Shown here piece after piece: positions 33,926 to 45,077 of a DNA stretch of 64,000 nt (the stretch's first letter is position 1; each line of letters begins with the position of its first letter). Location: assembly GCF_011745365.1 (NCBI RefSeq), contig NW_024468909.1, positions 6,944,001 to 7,008,000 of the forward strand, read 5' to 3'. Below the pieces are notes generated by a model. It saw nothing but the letters and a program-made list of their open reading frames with translations. It was not told where the DNA came from and searched no databases. The position numbers were made by a program, and so were the translations under genes. This stretch comes from Cryphonectria parasitica EP155 (Eukaryota; Ascomycota; Sordariomycetes; Diaporthales; Cryphonectriaceae).

Positions 33926-34723
33926 TCAATCGTGAAGCTCCAGGTTGTTCATCTCGACAACGAGGTCCTCAACACCTGTGCATCCATCATCCATCTCCAT
34001 GTCTCCATCAAGATCTCCCTGTCCCTCGTGATGAGTCTTGATCTCACCATCTCGGGCAACCTCCAGGCCATCCTCTGGAGCGAAGCGGACAAACCAGGTG
34101 GGAGTGTCGTCCTGGTCCATCAGCATCGATGCATCGTTCTGCATGTTCTCGTCTTCGCATCCGTCCATGCCAACTTTCTGAGCCCACAGAGGGTAGCCAT
34201 CGATGTTATCCAGAGCCTCCCTAGACTTGGCCAACACGAAGGCGCCCGCCTCGGCACCTTGCATCGAGAAGATGCGTCTCAGCCGCTGATCGGCCGTGAC
34301 CATGGTCGGCACTTTGGCCAAGGCTCTGAAAAAGACCACGAGGCAGGGGAGCCTGCCATCGAGGGCGCCGCTGCGGATGCGAAGGGCGAGACGCAGGACA
34401 GAAGGGGCACAGCGGACACGGGGGCGCTGCATGACAATGGCAATGAACGCCGAGATGACATCCTTGAGCTGCTTCTTAACGTGCTCGTTCATGTGGAAAC
34501 CGCCCTTTCCACCACGGCGGAGCAGCTCTTGAAGCTCCTCTTCAAGCTTGATGAGGCTGTCGATGTGTGCGTCTGCAGAAGTAGATGAGGGCAGGCTGGT
34601 GGTCGTCTTGGGCAGCTTCACCTTCTTGTCAAAAAAAGGAGTTCGAGCGTGGTGCTCGCGACGGCTGTGGCCTTGGCCTGAGGCCTTGCGCGTGTTGGGA
34701 GCGGGCTTCTTGACGCGCGCCAT
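33926..34723 (-). CDS. Unrecognised conserved-looking protein, 265 aa
   Basis: I do not recognise a family. A single exon starts at an ATG with basic, nuclear-type residues (MARVKKPAPNTRKASGQGHS). A helical middle contains IDSLIKLEEELQELLRRG and KKQLKDVISAFIAIVMQRPR, then RALAKVPTMVTADQRLRRIF. The C-terminal 60 residues are strongly acidic (DGDMEMDDG, VEDLVVEMNN). A likely 5' untranslated intron precedes it: GTAAGT donor at 34802, CTGAC branch motif, and AAACAG ending at 34733. The charge pattern of basic start and acidic tail, the absence of signal peptide and the UTR intron argue for a real nuclear or cytosolic protein rather than a chance frame. Confidence 0.6.
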   Translation of the reverse strand: MARVKKPAPNTRKASGQGHSRREHHARTPFFDKKVKLPKTTTSLPSSTSADAHIDSLIKLEEELQELLRRGGKGGFHMNEHVKKQLKDVISAFIAIVMQRPRVRCAPSVLRLALRIRSGALDGRLPCLVVFFRALAKVPTMVTADQRLRRIFSMQGAEAGAFVLAKSREALDNIDGYPLWAQKVGMDGCEDENMQNDASMLMDQDDTPTWFVRFAPEDGLEVARDGEIKTHHEGQGDLDGDMEMDDGCTGVEDLVVEMNNLELHD

Positions 34724-36420
34724 TGTTGATGTCTGTTTTTTGGTGTCTTGTACACTTGGTGTCAGATGGGGCTTGGGAGCGATGGGGAAATGCGTTACTT
34801 ACGGTACAGTTTAGAGAGATGTCTGTTGAAGGGTCTCGATGGGTGGCTGAGGAGGAGTTGTGAAGGCCAGAAAGTGGCCGAGAGAAGGCGGGAGGCTGTT
34901 TGAGAGAATGAGAGGGGATTTTCTGAGGGAGAAAATGTGGAAGGGAAGGCGAGAGCGTTCCAGATGAGAACGGCCTCAGTAGGAGAGATGTTCTCCTAGT
35001 AGGAGGAATGTATGAAAGAGAGAGAGAGTGTGTGTGAGTGACCAGTAGAAAACAGATGGGTTGAGCAGGAGAGGTCGACTGAATAGAAGAAACGTGCAGG
35101 CGGTTGAATTGGCTTACGCTGGAGAGGAAACAGGTGTTAGGTAGGCTCCTGAAAGGATTCAAAACAACGGAATATAGTGTAGTTGCTCTGAGGGCGGCTG
35201 GAGGCGACAGACAGACAAGCCAGCCAATGATGTCGATAGCGATGGTGTCGATGACAACGACTGAGGAGGCTCCCAACAGCACCTCATGAACATCTCACAC
35301 GTCTACCAAGCCTCTGGAATCAACGACATACTAAGACCCTAAGCAAGCCAGAATTTGGAGTCTTGATACCTACCTTAACCTCTGCGGCCCCCCCGGCCCC
35401 CCTCCAAGAGCTGTAGGTTCACTCCTAAGGGTCATAAATTAGCCTGCTTGGCTATTTGAGCACTACCTAGGCATCTGATGCATGAGATTCATCTTGGTCT
35501 TTACCACAATTCTTTAAGGCTGTGGTAGCCTGGTCACTACTTCAGAAGCTAGGAGATGGGCAGTTGCTTCGTCTGAAGAATCTAATCAATGTCAATTCAA
35601 TGCCTAACTCTGTGAGTTTCATTGTGCATGATTCTCTGCTTCCCTTTTGTCTCCATCTCCATCTCTCCCCGCCCCCCTCGCTCTTCCCTTTCTCTGTTGT
35701 AACAATCTGATTCTCGGTCTTCTCTCAGATGCAGATGTGGCCCTTTTCGCTGATAACCTCAATTTCCAAAATAAGCATGCCACATAGTGTTTTGAAGTTT
35801 CAGGAGTGAACATTGAAAATAATGAACGTGTCCTTGTGTCTGACGTTTTTGCAAAGTTGGCTTGAACAATCCCAAAACTATTCGATCTGAACGCCTCAAC
35901 GTAATAGCGGATAGTCGCACATCTCAACTCATTCATTTTGACTCAGAACATCATGGTGTCTCCTGGAAAGGTGTCAGTGCGGCAGGCCACGAGTAAAACG
36001 TTTTCATTCCGACTAAGGAATGTGCAAGTCTTTTGTAGAAAATTGATGCAAACTTCTAGTAATTGTAGGAGTGACAGGAATTGTTAAGAAGCAGTTTCGA
36101 CTTGAAGTTTCCGGGTGAACAAGTGTCATTGGTTACTTGTCGGGCTTGTGTGCGCCAGCTCAAGGGAATCTCAATGCATCGTGAAGTCAAATTGAAAAGA
36201 CCCCATAACCCTCAGTGGCTGCCCATGTGACTTGGCATGCATACGTACATCATATGCACGGTCAGTATCACTGCATACGATGCTTGTCACCCTCAGATCT
36301 CTATTGTTCCGATAGGAAGTGATTTGCCAAGGTTTCGCTTTGGACGTGCGCTTGCCAAGACTTGTGTGGGCTCTGAGTCTTGGCGGCCTGGGACTTTTCC
36401 TCTTCTTCTACAACTAGCAG

Positions 36421-36770
36421 CATGCGAGGATACTTCGGAAAAAGAGCAATCGCTTTATCTGAACATTTTGGCCCTGATTATTTGTGTGTTCTTTCAATGT
36501 CGTTGATCTATAGCTGGTATTCCCTGAATTGAGTGTACCTGTCACATTCTTGGCGTGTCGCCCAGACGTTACAACGAAAAGCTTGACCTCACATGCGAGG
36601 GTCCTTGGGGAAAAGAACAATCGCTTTATCTGAACATTCTGGCCCATAATATTGCATGATTATTGTGTGTTGTTGATCTACAGCTGGTATCACCTGGATC
36701 GTGTATACATGTCACATTCTTGGCACGTCGCCCAGACGTTGCAACGAAAAGCTTGACCTCATATGCGAGA
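36421..36770. repeat. Direct tandem duplication, two diverged 171-bp copies
   Basis: Copy 1 starts CATGCGAGGATACTTCGG at 36421; copy 2 starts CATGCGAGGGTCCTTGGG at 36592. Shared blocks include AATCGCTTTATCTGAACATT, GTTGATCTA, GTCACATTCTTGG and GTCGCCCAGACGTT, then AACGAAAAGCTTGACCTC. A third partial start (ATGCGAG) follows at 36763. Many differences between the copies are C/T or G/A transitions. The unit has no recognisable coding function. Confidence 0.85.
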
Positions 36771-37213
36771 CTCCCCCAGTCTTGGCCTTGTCACAACACT
36801 CAATTTTCATGGAATTGAAGGTTTGCTAAAGCTTCATCTGACTCGGACTCGTAGTAATTACTATGCCAATGCGGTATGTGTAAGGACCAGCTCTTGAGGT
36901 ATCGGGCCTATGCCTTGCACAGACCTCTCGTCCCGTGCTCAAGATCAATGCCGAGCTTATGCCGCGAGCAAATTCAGGACGAGCTTTTGCTCGGTAGCTA
37001 CTAAGTACTAGTAATGAGTTTGTTAACATGCATAGTAAACTATAGTAAACTCCTTGCTAGGATGTTTCAGTATGGCATGGCGTTGAGCTCAGATATGTTC
37101 AGACGAACCACTGCCCTAATACCCTACCATCTTGGGAACCTTGTTCAATATTCGGGAAGCATTCTCAAGTAATATGTGTCCAATTTCCAGACTCATCTAA
37201 CTATGTCTTTTCC

Positions 37214-37222
37214 TCCTCTCTT

Positions 37223-37270
<48 letters not shown>

Positions 37271-37292
37271 TCTCTCTCTCTCTCTCTCTCTC
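37214..37292. repeat. Compound (TC)n(AC)n(TC)n microsatellite
   Basis: TC-rich run, then about 9 AC units (37253-37271), then TC again. Intergenic. Confidence 0.85.
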
Positions 37293-39802
37293 CCAGCTAG
37301 GCAGCTCAGTAAAACAGATAGATCTACAAGGCTCTCTTACCTGGCAATCAGCTGGCAATCCTCCCATCCAAGATCTGTCCACGTCGCGCGGCAACGGTGA
37401 TCTCGAGAGGTCCCACTAAGATTCGTCATCTCCTGTCGTCTCGATGAGGCAATGCAAAGTTGCGCTGTTTGTGGGGTTATGAGCAAATAGTAGCTGTCAA
37501 ATGGCCAGTCGGATGAATACCAACTAGGAAGTTCAGCGGCAAAGCTCAGTTAGCCTTGCGGTTTTCTCCCCGCAAACAACAGGAGAATTCAGGCCAGTGT
37601 AGGGCATAATCTCGCCATCTTTCGTTCCTTGGTCAATATTGCAGCTTGCAGGAGGAAGTGGGGGGGGGGGGGGAGGGTAATTAGTGTGTGTGGAAAGGAG
37701 GGGGGACAGAGAGGGGGGTTTAGAAGGGCGGGTGCCGTGCCGTAGGGTGGCAAGTACAGTAATTATAGTATATTGTGTGGACGGGTTGCAGAAGATCTTC
37801 GTCACATCCCGCATATCACGGATTCTGATTTGCATAAATGTTTGTGTGCCATATGACTGTCACACCGCAGGCCGACATTGAGCGCTTGACACTTTCTCGA
37901 TGCCCACCTGGGAAATTCATCAGCAAACCGTAACGTTCTCCAAGCCGTGTGTCCGAAGCCTCCAGCCAGTCTATCCAGCCGTAGAGGTGTCGTCCTCCAG
38001 CCTGCGTCCTACCCACCCTACTTGGGCAATCAACTCGTACCACGAGATCAGGAGTTGTTGGCCATCTCGGCATTCACTCGGACAGTGCGGCAAAAGCGGC
38101 ACTAAGAGGAGGGATGACATGCACAACACGGTCTCGGCATAAACGGCGTGAGAATAAAAGTTGTTGACCGCATTTTTAATTTATGGGCCATAAACAAAAG
38201 CATTTTGTGCTCTGATGGGATGGAATTTAGACTATTGAGTTCTTTCGGTTCGGAACATACGGCTCACATGTTGTACCGTCCTTTTCAGTGGTTCACCCGT
38301 CTAAAGTAGATTCTTCAAAGGGAGAAGAAAGAAGGAAGAAAGATAAGGGGAAAAGGCATAAGAAAACATAAAATTACGAGTCAAGAAACTTGGATCTCCT
38401 TTACTGACGTAATGCAATTCTGAGATGGATTTTCATTCCAGGAAAACGCCTGTCAGTGGCCTATTCTGGAGTATGGTTGCAGTCATGACGATCGAGCGTT
38501 GCAGTGCCTCGATGGCCTAGTTATTCTACAGTAGCTGCTAAAAGTCCACGCGGCCAGACCACAACAACCCGGCCAACAGACGCTCAGGCTTATGCAGTAA
38601 TTAAACTGCCTTCGGCCGACCGATGGAGTTGGTCCACCACCTCTTCGCCTTGATTATTGTGTGCACCCTAAATACCCCCCCTTTCTTCCCCTTCTCCCCC
38701 CTGCTTACTTGTCTTCATGGGTTGTCCTCCTTCTTTGCGGGGAATAAGGAATATCCTCTTTAGCTTCCGCAGAAGCTGAGTGCCCTGGTCCTAGTCTGTA
38801 AACCAAACCCGAGCCAACTACAATAGGCACGATCTCCTCAGGTACGGTCCGGCGACTTGCAAAAGGTATCATCGGCGCTTGTACGCCTTGAGCACTTGAA
38901 CACGACGCGGGGGGGGGAAGCAACAAACGTCCTATAAATAAGTCCCAACATGAAATCGTCACCTGACCGGTATACATAAGTACACCACGCAAATCACTAC
39001 CCAAATCGAGCAGCTCCCCAGACCTTGGACATACTCTATTCAACGCCGAGATATTTGCGGACCTAACTCTTTTTCTTCTCTTCTTGAGAGATGCAGGATT
39101 CACAACTCCAAGGGGTGGCCGGCTGGGGCTCATCGTGATCATTTTCTCCACGAATAAATCACATACAGCAGATTTGATCGATCCCCCTTTGTGATTAGCC
39201 ACCGTTGCAGTCTGTGACATCATGCTGGGTTCTCCACTATTCGACTTAGACCTTTTTTTCTTCTTTCTGTTCTTCTTTTTAACATATTATTACGCGTGTT
39301 GGTTATTGTAAACGAGGTGCACGTCTGCGGAGCTGCTGCACCCTGTGAACCGAGTTGGGCCGACTTCTGGTTCTCTGTCCATCCATCGTCGCACGGACAT
39401 GTCTTGCTTTTCATACCCGCCCAATAACAGACAGGGTTTCTCCATTCTTTTCTCAAGGAAGGCGAGTCTGCGATAATTTACCCTTGTTCTGCACCATAAC
39501 ACTTCATCTTTGGCGTCATGCCCATCCCATGTATGTACCATACTAGTGGATGGATGGATAAGACGGGATGGGTGGACACGAGGGGACTTGGCCTTGGGTA
39601 GTAGGAGGGCGGCTCATGTCATTTCCTCTCGTGTCGTAGCAAATCCACCCTCCTTCCATCAGAACTGATCATCCCGCTGGGACCGGACTCTTTCTGCCGA
39701 GATGAGTGACTTGTTGTTGTGTTACAGTGTCTCTCCTTTGGGGTCACTGCTCCCTGTTAAGTGACTGACTATTTACCATGGTCTGCGAGATTCCTTCGTG
39801 AG

Positions 39803-39809
39803 TATATAA
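39803..39809 (+). promoter_or_regulatory. TATA-like box of the oxalate decarboxylase gene
   Basis: TATATAA lies 169 bp upstream of the ATG at 39978, on the coding strand. The position is plausible for a fungal TATA box. The call rests on motif and spacing only. Confidence 0.45.
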
Positions 39810-39977
39810 AGACTGAACATCTCCTCGAGAGTTCTCGTTTTCGTCCTCTCACCATATTGCCCGATGTGCTGCCCACCTTGCCACTGCTCAGCCCTTCATT
39901 CCACAGCAGAGCCAAGCTCCATCACCTCTTGTCGTCGTCAGTCCTTGTTATAGTACAATACTATAACAGCCATTGCC

Positions 39978-41818
39978 ATGTATTCACAGGAAGCACTCTT
40001 TGCGTTGGGCCTGCTTCAGGCAGTGCCTCTTGCCCTGGCAGCCCCTGCTCCTCAGTAAGTTCCTTCTTTTGATATAATCCGTAGGTGTCTCTGAAGCAAC
40101 AACAAGCCTCGACACCTTGCGAGAAGAGGAAAAAGAAACCAAAAGAAGACCCGATCTAGCAAGCTAACCATACTCCTCCTCTAGGATGGGAGACTATGGT
40201 GAGAACTCGGGCTCGGTGGGCGGAGTCGACCCGCCCATCCCAACCGTGACGGCGCCGACTGGCTCGCTGTACGGCAGCTCAGACCTGCTGGGCGGCATCG
40301 CAGCCGAGCCAGACACCAGCTCGTCCGCCGAGTCGGCAGAGGTGGCCAACCCAGAGTACGTCAACGGCCAGGGCGCCGACAACAAGCTCGGCCTGTACCT
40401 GGACTTCAACAGCGTGGAGGCGCCCCAGCCGGTGCGAGGCGGCTACGGCGCCACGGACCCGGGCCCGCGCACGTACTACTACGAGCGCATCAACCCGGAC
40501 GTGTACGCCATCCCGGGCACCGACAGCGGCGACGTGGCGCAGGCCATGTGGCCGCTGGGCCTGTCGCACAACCGGCAGGGCTCGGACGTGGGTGCCGGTT
40601 GGGCGCGCCAGGAGAACATCGAGGTCCTGCCCGGCGCGACGGCCATGGCGGGCGTCGACATGCGGCTGGGCCCTTATGCCTACCGCGAGCTGCACTGGCA
40701 CACGGCCAACGAGTGGTCGCTGGTGCTGCGAGGGTGCGTGCGCGTCTCGTCGGTCAACACGGCCGGGGCGAGCTTTGTGGATGATGTGTGCGAGGGCGAT
40801 GTGTGGTATTTCCCGTCTGGGGTGCCGCATAGCATCCAGGCTTTTGACGAAGGGGTTGAGTTCTTGCTTGTGTTTGACGACGGTGCGTTTAGTGAGGATG
40901 AGACGTTCTTGGTGTCCGAGATGTTCCTGCGGACGCCCATCAGCGTGTTGTCCAAGAACTTTGAGGCGGACCCGAGTGCCTTTAACGACATCCCACAGGA
41001 TGAGTTATATGTAAGTGATGCCACTGATGGCGAATTGCTCTGGATTATTTGTGGAGAGATTGCTAACCTTTTGATTGTCAAAGATCTTCAACGGAACACC
41101 TCAGCCGACGACCATCGATGACACCCAAAATATCACCTCTTCTGCCGGGTCTCTAGACGGCACCAACATGTCTCAGACCTACCACTGGTCCCAGCAGGAA
41201 CCCTACCAGGTGCCCGGAGGCTCCGTCAAGATCATTGACCCCACCACATTCCCTGTGGCGTCCCAGTTCTCCGCAGCTCTGGTGACGGTGCAACCTGGCG
41301 CGATGCGCGAGATCCACTGGCATACGACGTCGGCCGAGTGGAACTACTTCCTACAAGGGTCGGCGCGCATCACCGTGTTCCAGGCGCCCGAGGCAGCACG
41401 CACCTTTGACTTCACGGCTGGCAGCGTTGGGTACATCCCACAGGCGGCATCGCACTATGTCGAGAACACGGGCGACGAGGATGTCATCTTCCTCGAGGTG
41501 CTGCAGGCCACCAAGTTTAGTGATGTCAGCGCGGCGCAGTGGTTGGCCCTGACCCCGAAGCAGGTCGTGCAGGACCATCTGCACCTGCCGGAGAGCGTGT
41601 GGGACAATCTGCCCAAGGAGAAGGCGTACATCAAGCAGGGGCCGACCAACATGACGGCGCTGGCGACGGCTGTGATTGGTGATGGGAGCAGCTCGAGCTC
41701 GAGCACGGCGGCGTCCACGGCCACGGCCACGGCTACAGCTTCGGCGGCTGCCAAGGCTAGGTCTCTTGAGGATGGAGCGGTGGAGGAGACGAGGAGGACG
41801 GTTACCTTCTTTGCCTGA
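39978..41818 (+). CDS. Secreted bicupin oxalate decarboxylase
   Basis: Three exons (39978-40054, 40185-41010, 41084-41818) encode 545 residues. Exon 1 encodes the signal peptide, starting MYSQEALFALGLL and ending LALAAPAP. The enzyme converts oxalate to formate and CO2 using Mn. Both cupin metal sites are complete: His196, His198, Glu202 and His241 in domain 1 (HWHTANEW, GVPHS), and His379, His381, Glu386 and His425 in domain 2 (HWHTTSAEW, SHYVEN). A Ser/Ala/Thr-rich C-terminal extension (residues about 505-530) follows. Introns have GTAAGT donors; intron 2 has a TGCTAAC branch site and a CAAAG acceptor. Decarboxylase versus oxidase is decided by the lid loop, which I cannot settle by eye; the bicupin form favours decarboxylase. 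Confidence 0.88.
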
Positions 41819-42961
41819 TTAATGACGGTGGTCGTTTTGAAGGCTGGCTGACTGACTGACACATGGTTGGCACAATAAGATTATTAGCAACATATATTGA
41901 AACCGGTTGTATTCTTGGCGAGTATGGTATACCCTTTTGTACATAACTATTTATGAACATGAAATTTCATTTTTTTCTATCTTATAACTATTTAGGCATT
42001 CGTCCTATAAAGACTAGGATTATGCAATATGGATTATGTCTCCTAGTCTGTCGTGTCAACCAAAAGCAACAGACTTGAGAGTACAGTGCTCCGCAACAAT
42101 CAAACAATAAAAAGCAACTGTCTTATCTCGACAGAAGAAGAACATGTGTAACGCCAAGCCAACTTCTCAAACATTGTGGTAAACCACCAACTTTGTTTGG
42201 GTTACTAGAGTCTAAGCCTCGTTAATTGTCTTGGACTGACTTGTTGAGAACCTACTTCTAGTTAATATATGCAGCCAAGTTCTGAGAGACTGGCGATCCT
42301 CTTTTCTTTTCGCACACGTAGCACAGCTCCACTCTGGAAAGTTACACGTTATCGCTTACAGTGTGCCCCAGCCTGCAGTGACCTGCCGACAAAGGAAATA
42401 CCAAGATAAATGAAGACATTGATTTCCCTCTTTGGCTTCGTGCATGGTTGGCACATTCCGAGCGGATCATTTGTGTGTGCAACCCCATTTTAATTTCTTC
42501 ATTTTTTGAAACTTTCACACTATATAAGGAGCCAGCTCAACCCTCTCCTCCCTTCCTCCCCAAGGAATCGTATTTAAATGACAAGAGATAAAAAAAAATC
42601 CTTAATATCAAGAGGAAGAGGAAAAAAAAGGAGAAGAGGCCCCAGCGAGGACCCTTTCTCCCGTAGCGCGCACCCCACAGACGGGTTGCCCCGCGCTAAA
42701 GAAGCCTAGCAAGCCTAGGAGCGAGCTGAGGAGGAGCCAAGCAGCACTAAATTGAAAAAGAAGCTGAGAGCTTTTCCTCATCAAGCTCGATTAGGCTTGA
42801 TAAGAGCAGTGTCGATCGTCATCGTCAAGTCAGTCAGTCAACCCTCACTTTTTTCTCTCTCTCTCTCTCTCTCTCTTTCTTGACACCCTTTCCCAACAAA
42901 CTCATTTTACTTGGTACAACATAAAAACCACAATCATCACTAGACACTTTTGCCAAGTGCC
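41819..42961. other. Intergenic between oxalate decarboxylase and carbonic anhydrase
   Basis: 3' flank of the former and promoter/leader of the latter. The leader contains a CT repeat (about 42857-42878). No gene seen. Confidence 0.55.
42531..42537 (+). promoter_or_regulatory. TATA-like box upstream of carbonic anhydrase
   Basis: TATATAAGG lies 431 bp upstream of the first ATG. This would imply a long leader, consistent with the TC-rich and CCAACAAAC-like sequence downstream. Support is motif and orientation only. Confidence 0.4.
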
Positions 42962-43903
42962 ATGATAAGAGGACGTCTCTACTCTCACATTGCTCAGCTC
43001 TCACGACCTGCCACTGGCTTGATTCGGTCCCACCTTGTTGACACCACCAACAGCAGAACCAATAGCAGCAGCATCAGCAGTATCAGCGCCATCAGCAGCA
43101 TCAGCAGCCACAGCATCATCCACCTCCCAATCAACGCACGACGGGACTGCAGCTCGCACTCACACTGCCACAATAAAACCAACCCTTCCTCCAGCTCCAC
43201 CACCACCAGCACCCTGCAAAGTCGCCAGCTCAGCACCATGAGCGAGAAAGAAATGTCGCAATACCTCAAAGAGACGCACGATCGCGTCTTCGAACACAAC
43301 ACGCGCTGGGCCGCCGAGAAGCGCGCAGCGGACCCAGACTTCTTCTCGCGCCTCACGGCCGGCCAGTCGCCCGACTACCTCTGGATCGGGTGCAGCGACT
43401 CGCGCATCCCCGCCGAGCAGATCACAGGCCTGGAGCCCGGCGAGGCCTTTGTGCACCGCAACATCGCCAACCTGGTGTGCAACGTCGACCTCAACGCCAT
43501 GGCGGTGCTTAACTATGCCGTCGAGCACCTCGGCGTCAAGCACATTGTCGTGTGCGGCCACTACGGCTGCGGCGGCGTCAAGGCTGCCATGACCCCCAAG
43601 GACCTGGGCCTGCTCAACCCCTGGCTGCGCAACATCCGCGACGTCTATCGCCTGCACGAGAAGGAGCTGGACACCATCGCCGACGAAAATGCCCGCTACG
43701 ACCGCCTCGTCGAGCTGAACGTCATTGAGCAGTGCAGGAACGTCATGAAGACCGCCGCCGTCCAGAAGAGCTACAGCGAGAAGCAGTTCCCTATCGTCCA
43801 CGGCTGGGTCTTTGGCTTCAAGGATGGCCTGCTCAAGGACCTCAAGTTTGACTTTGCCTCCACCCTCAAGGACATCCAGAAGATCTACAACCTGACCGAC
43901 TAG
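42962..43903 (+). CDS. Beta-class carbonic anhydrase, probably dual-targeted
   Basis: An intronless frame encodes 313 residues from the first ATG (42962). Zinc ligands are Cys144 (in GCSDSR, with the Asp146-Arg148 dyad), His200 and Cys203 (in CGHYGCGG). The enzyme interconverts CO2 and bicarbonate. The first 92 residues (MIRGRLYSHIAQLSRP, Arg/Ser-rich, nearly no acid) look like a mitochondrial presequence, partly built of Ser-Ile/Ala repeats from AGC codons. A second in-frame ATG (43238, Met93, MSEKEMSQYLK) begins exactly where the cytosolic enzymes of yeast and other fungi start. Two products from one gene, mitochondrial and cytosolic, are therefore likely (inferred). It lies next to oxalate decarboxylase, a CO2-producing enzyme. 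Confidence 0.92.
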   Translation: MIRGRLYSHIAQLSRPATGLIRSHLVDTTNSRTNSSSISSISAISSISSHSIIHLPINARRDCSSHSHCHNKTNPSSSSTTTSTLQSRQLSTMSEKEMSQYLKETHDRVFEHNTRWAAEKRAADPDFFSRLTAGQSPDYLWIGCSDSRIPAEQITGLEPGEAFVHRNIANLVCNVDLNAMAVLNYAVEHLGVKHIVVCGHYGCGGVKAAMTPKDLGLLNPWLRNIRDVYRLHEKELDTIADENARYDRLVELNVIEQCRNVMKTAAVQKSYSEKQFPIVHGWVFGFKDGLLKDLKFDFASTLKDIQKIYNLTD

Positions 43904-44682
43904 GCGTCGTTTGAGGGGTGTGGGTCGGCTGGCCCTCCTGCAGGAGAAGAGAGAGAGGAGGGGGCCACAACAGAAAAAGAAGGAGAAGAGAGGAAGAGCA
44001 AAAAGAAGAAGGAGGGGAACCGGAGGACGATAACAATCATTGTTTCCCGAGTGAGGACGTATTTGGTTGGTAACTGACAGCAGAGATAGAGAGAGAGAGA
44101 GAGAGGAAGAGAGAAATGGTTGTCGCCATCAGGCAGATGACAAGGGATTCTCCCGTTGTGGGACCTCCTTGCCCAGCGATACGATCCGGCCATCGGGCAC
44201 CGAAGATGAAGGAGGGCCACCACAGGTTTCTTGACATGGTCCGAATAATCAGGCGAGGCTTTACAATTCGATAGATCAGTTCAGTGATTTCAACTGCCGA
44301 CTAGTCCAATGCGTACTGCTTGCAGGCATACACACACCACCTTCACCTGACATTTCCCGTGACTCGCTCCAACAGTATCAAAGAACAATATCCAAGATGT
44401 TCACTCCCCTGATAATTCATGGCCCTTTTTAATCCTTCTTTTTCTCTTCTTTCTTGTCTCCGCTATGGTCGATATTTCCGATCTGGAGCGTTTGAGCTGA
44501 ATTACGCAGTTGAAGGTTCCCTATGTCGCAACCGCAAGGACAGAGAGCAGAGAGGGTGGGGGGTGTTTTTTTTTTGGGGGGGGGGGCATGGAAATAGGAA
44601 AAAACGAACGAATGATTTTCGTGACATGAGAATTAAGCCTGAGCCTCGAGTTTATTTGGTTTCGCTGTTTTAATGGAATTGA
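43904..44682. other. Intergenic, 3' flank of carbonic anhydrase
   Basis: Contains a GA repeat (about 44086-44103) and a T/G-run (about 44570-44587). No gene supported. Confidence 0.5.
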
Positions 44683-44910
44683 TTAGAAATATGATATAAC
44701 AGCTAGAGGATCTGTTACTGTCTTATACTTAGTATCTTCCCACGCCGTATACGCCCCTTTATTCAATCCTTGCGAAGAACTCTGCTTAAGCTCTAAAGCC
44801 TCACCTTCCAGCTGTTTGTCCACATAGCGCCTTCCTCGGGGAAAACCAAGTTTTGTAGCGTCTGCTTGAGGCAGTGCAGTGTGCATAAGTAGCGCATCAT
44901 ACGTGGCGGC
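44683..44910 (-). pseudogene. Decayed protein-coding fragment A (unknown family)
   Basis: The minus strand is open for 75 codons between stops at 44911-44913 and 44683-44685. The translation has a normal protein composition, including the segments ATYDALLMHTALPQADATKL, RRYVDKQLEGEALELKQ and NKGAYTAWEDTKYKTVTDPL, then breaks down (VISYF and stop). Upstream, a GTAAGA donor-like site (44999) and a TTGCAG acceptor-like site (about 44936) bracket a possible intron, but a TAA interrupts the joined frame. The PL..I(S/T)Y stretch at its end resembles the beginning of fragment B at 47.6 kb. It is probably a relic rather than an active gene. The family is not recognised. Confidence 0.35.
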
Positions 44911-45077
44911 TTAGCAAGAAGAGGGGTTCTTCTGCAACATATAAGCGAATAACATTCAGCCAGGCTCAGGGATCGAAATGCCTTCCACAATCTTACCTGC
45001 CACATCTACTCGGCTTTTGCATTTGCATTCATCTGAAAATCAGCCTTACATCTACTCATTTCTTGCATAAGCTCATT

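Larger units (their letters stand above)
34724..39977. other. Gene-poor 5.2 kb region
   Basis: Starts with the 5' leader of the 265-aa gene (frame open to 35282 but Ser/Pro/Thr-rich and Kozak-poor) and ends with the oxalate decarboxylase promoter. It contains a two-copy 171-bp tandem repeat (36421-36770), a TC/AC/TC compound repeat (about 37214-37292) and G-runs (37659-37672). Frames such as 38705-39223 lack domains or splicing support. No transposase, reverse transcriptase or terminal repeats were seen. Confidence 0.5.

Noticed and set aside
34629..35282. 217-codon minus-strand frame overlapping the 265-aa gene
   Set aside because: Ser/Pro/Leu-rich and overlaps the leader and UTR intron of the 265-aa gene in another frame.
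36421..36770. Repeat-induced point mutation or a transposon at the tandem repeat
   Set aside because: Transitions are common between copies, but the unit is short and no element termini or coding remnants are visible. Evidence is insufficient.
38705..39223. 172-codon minus-strand frame
   Set aside because: No domain, no splice partners, mixed composition; probably chance.
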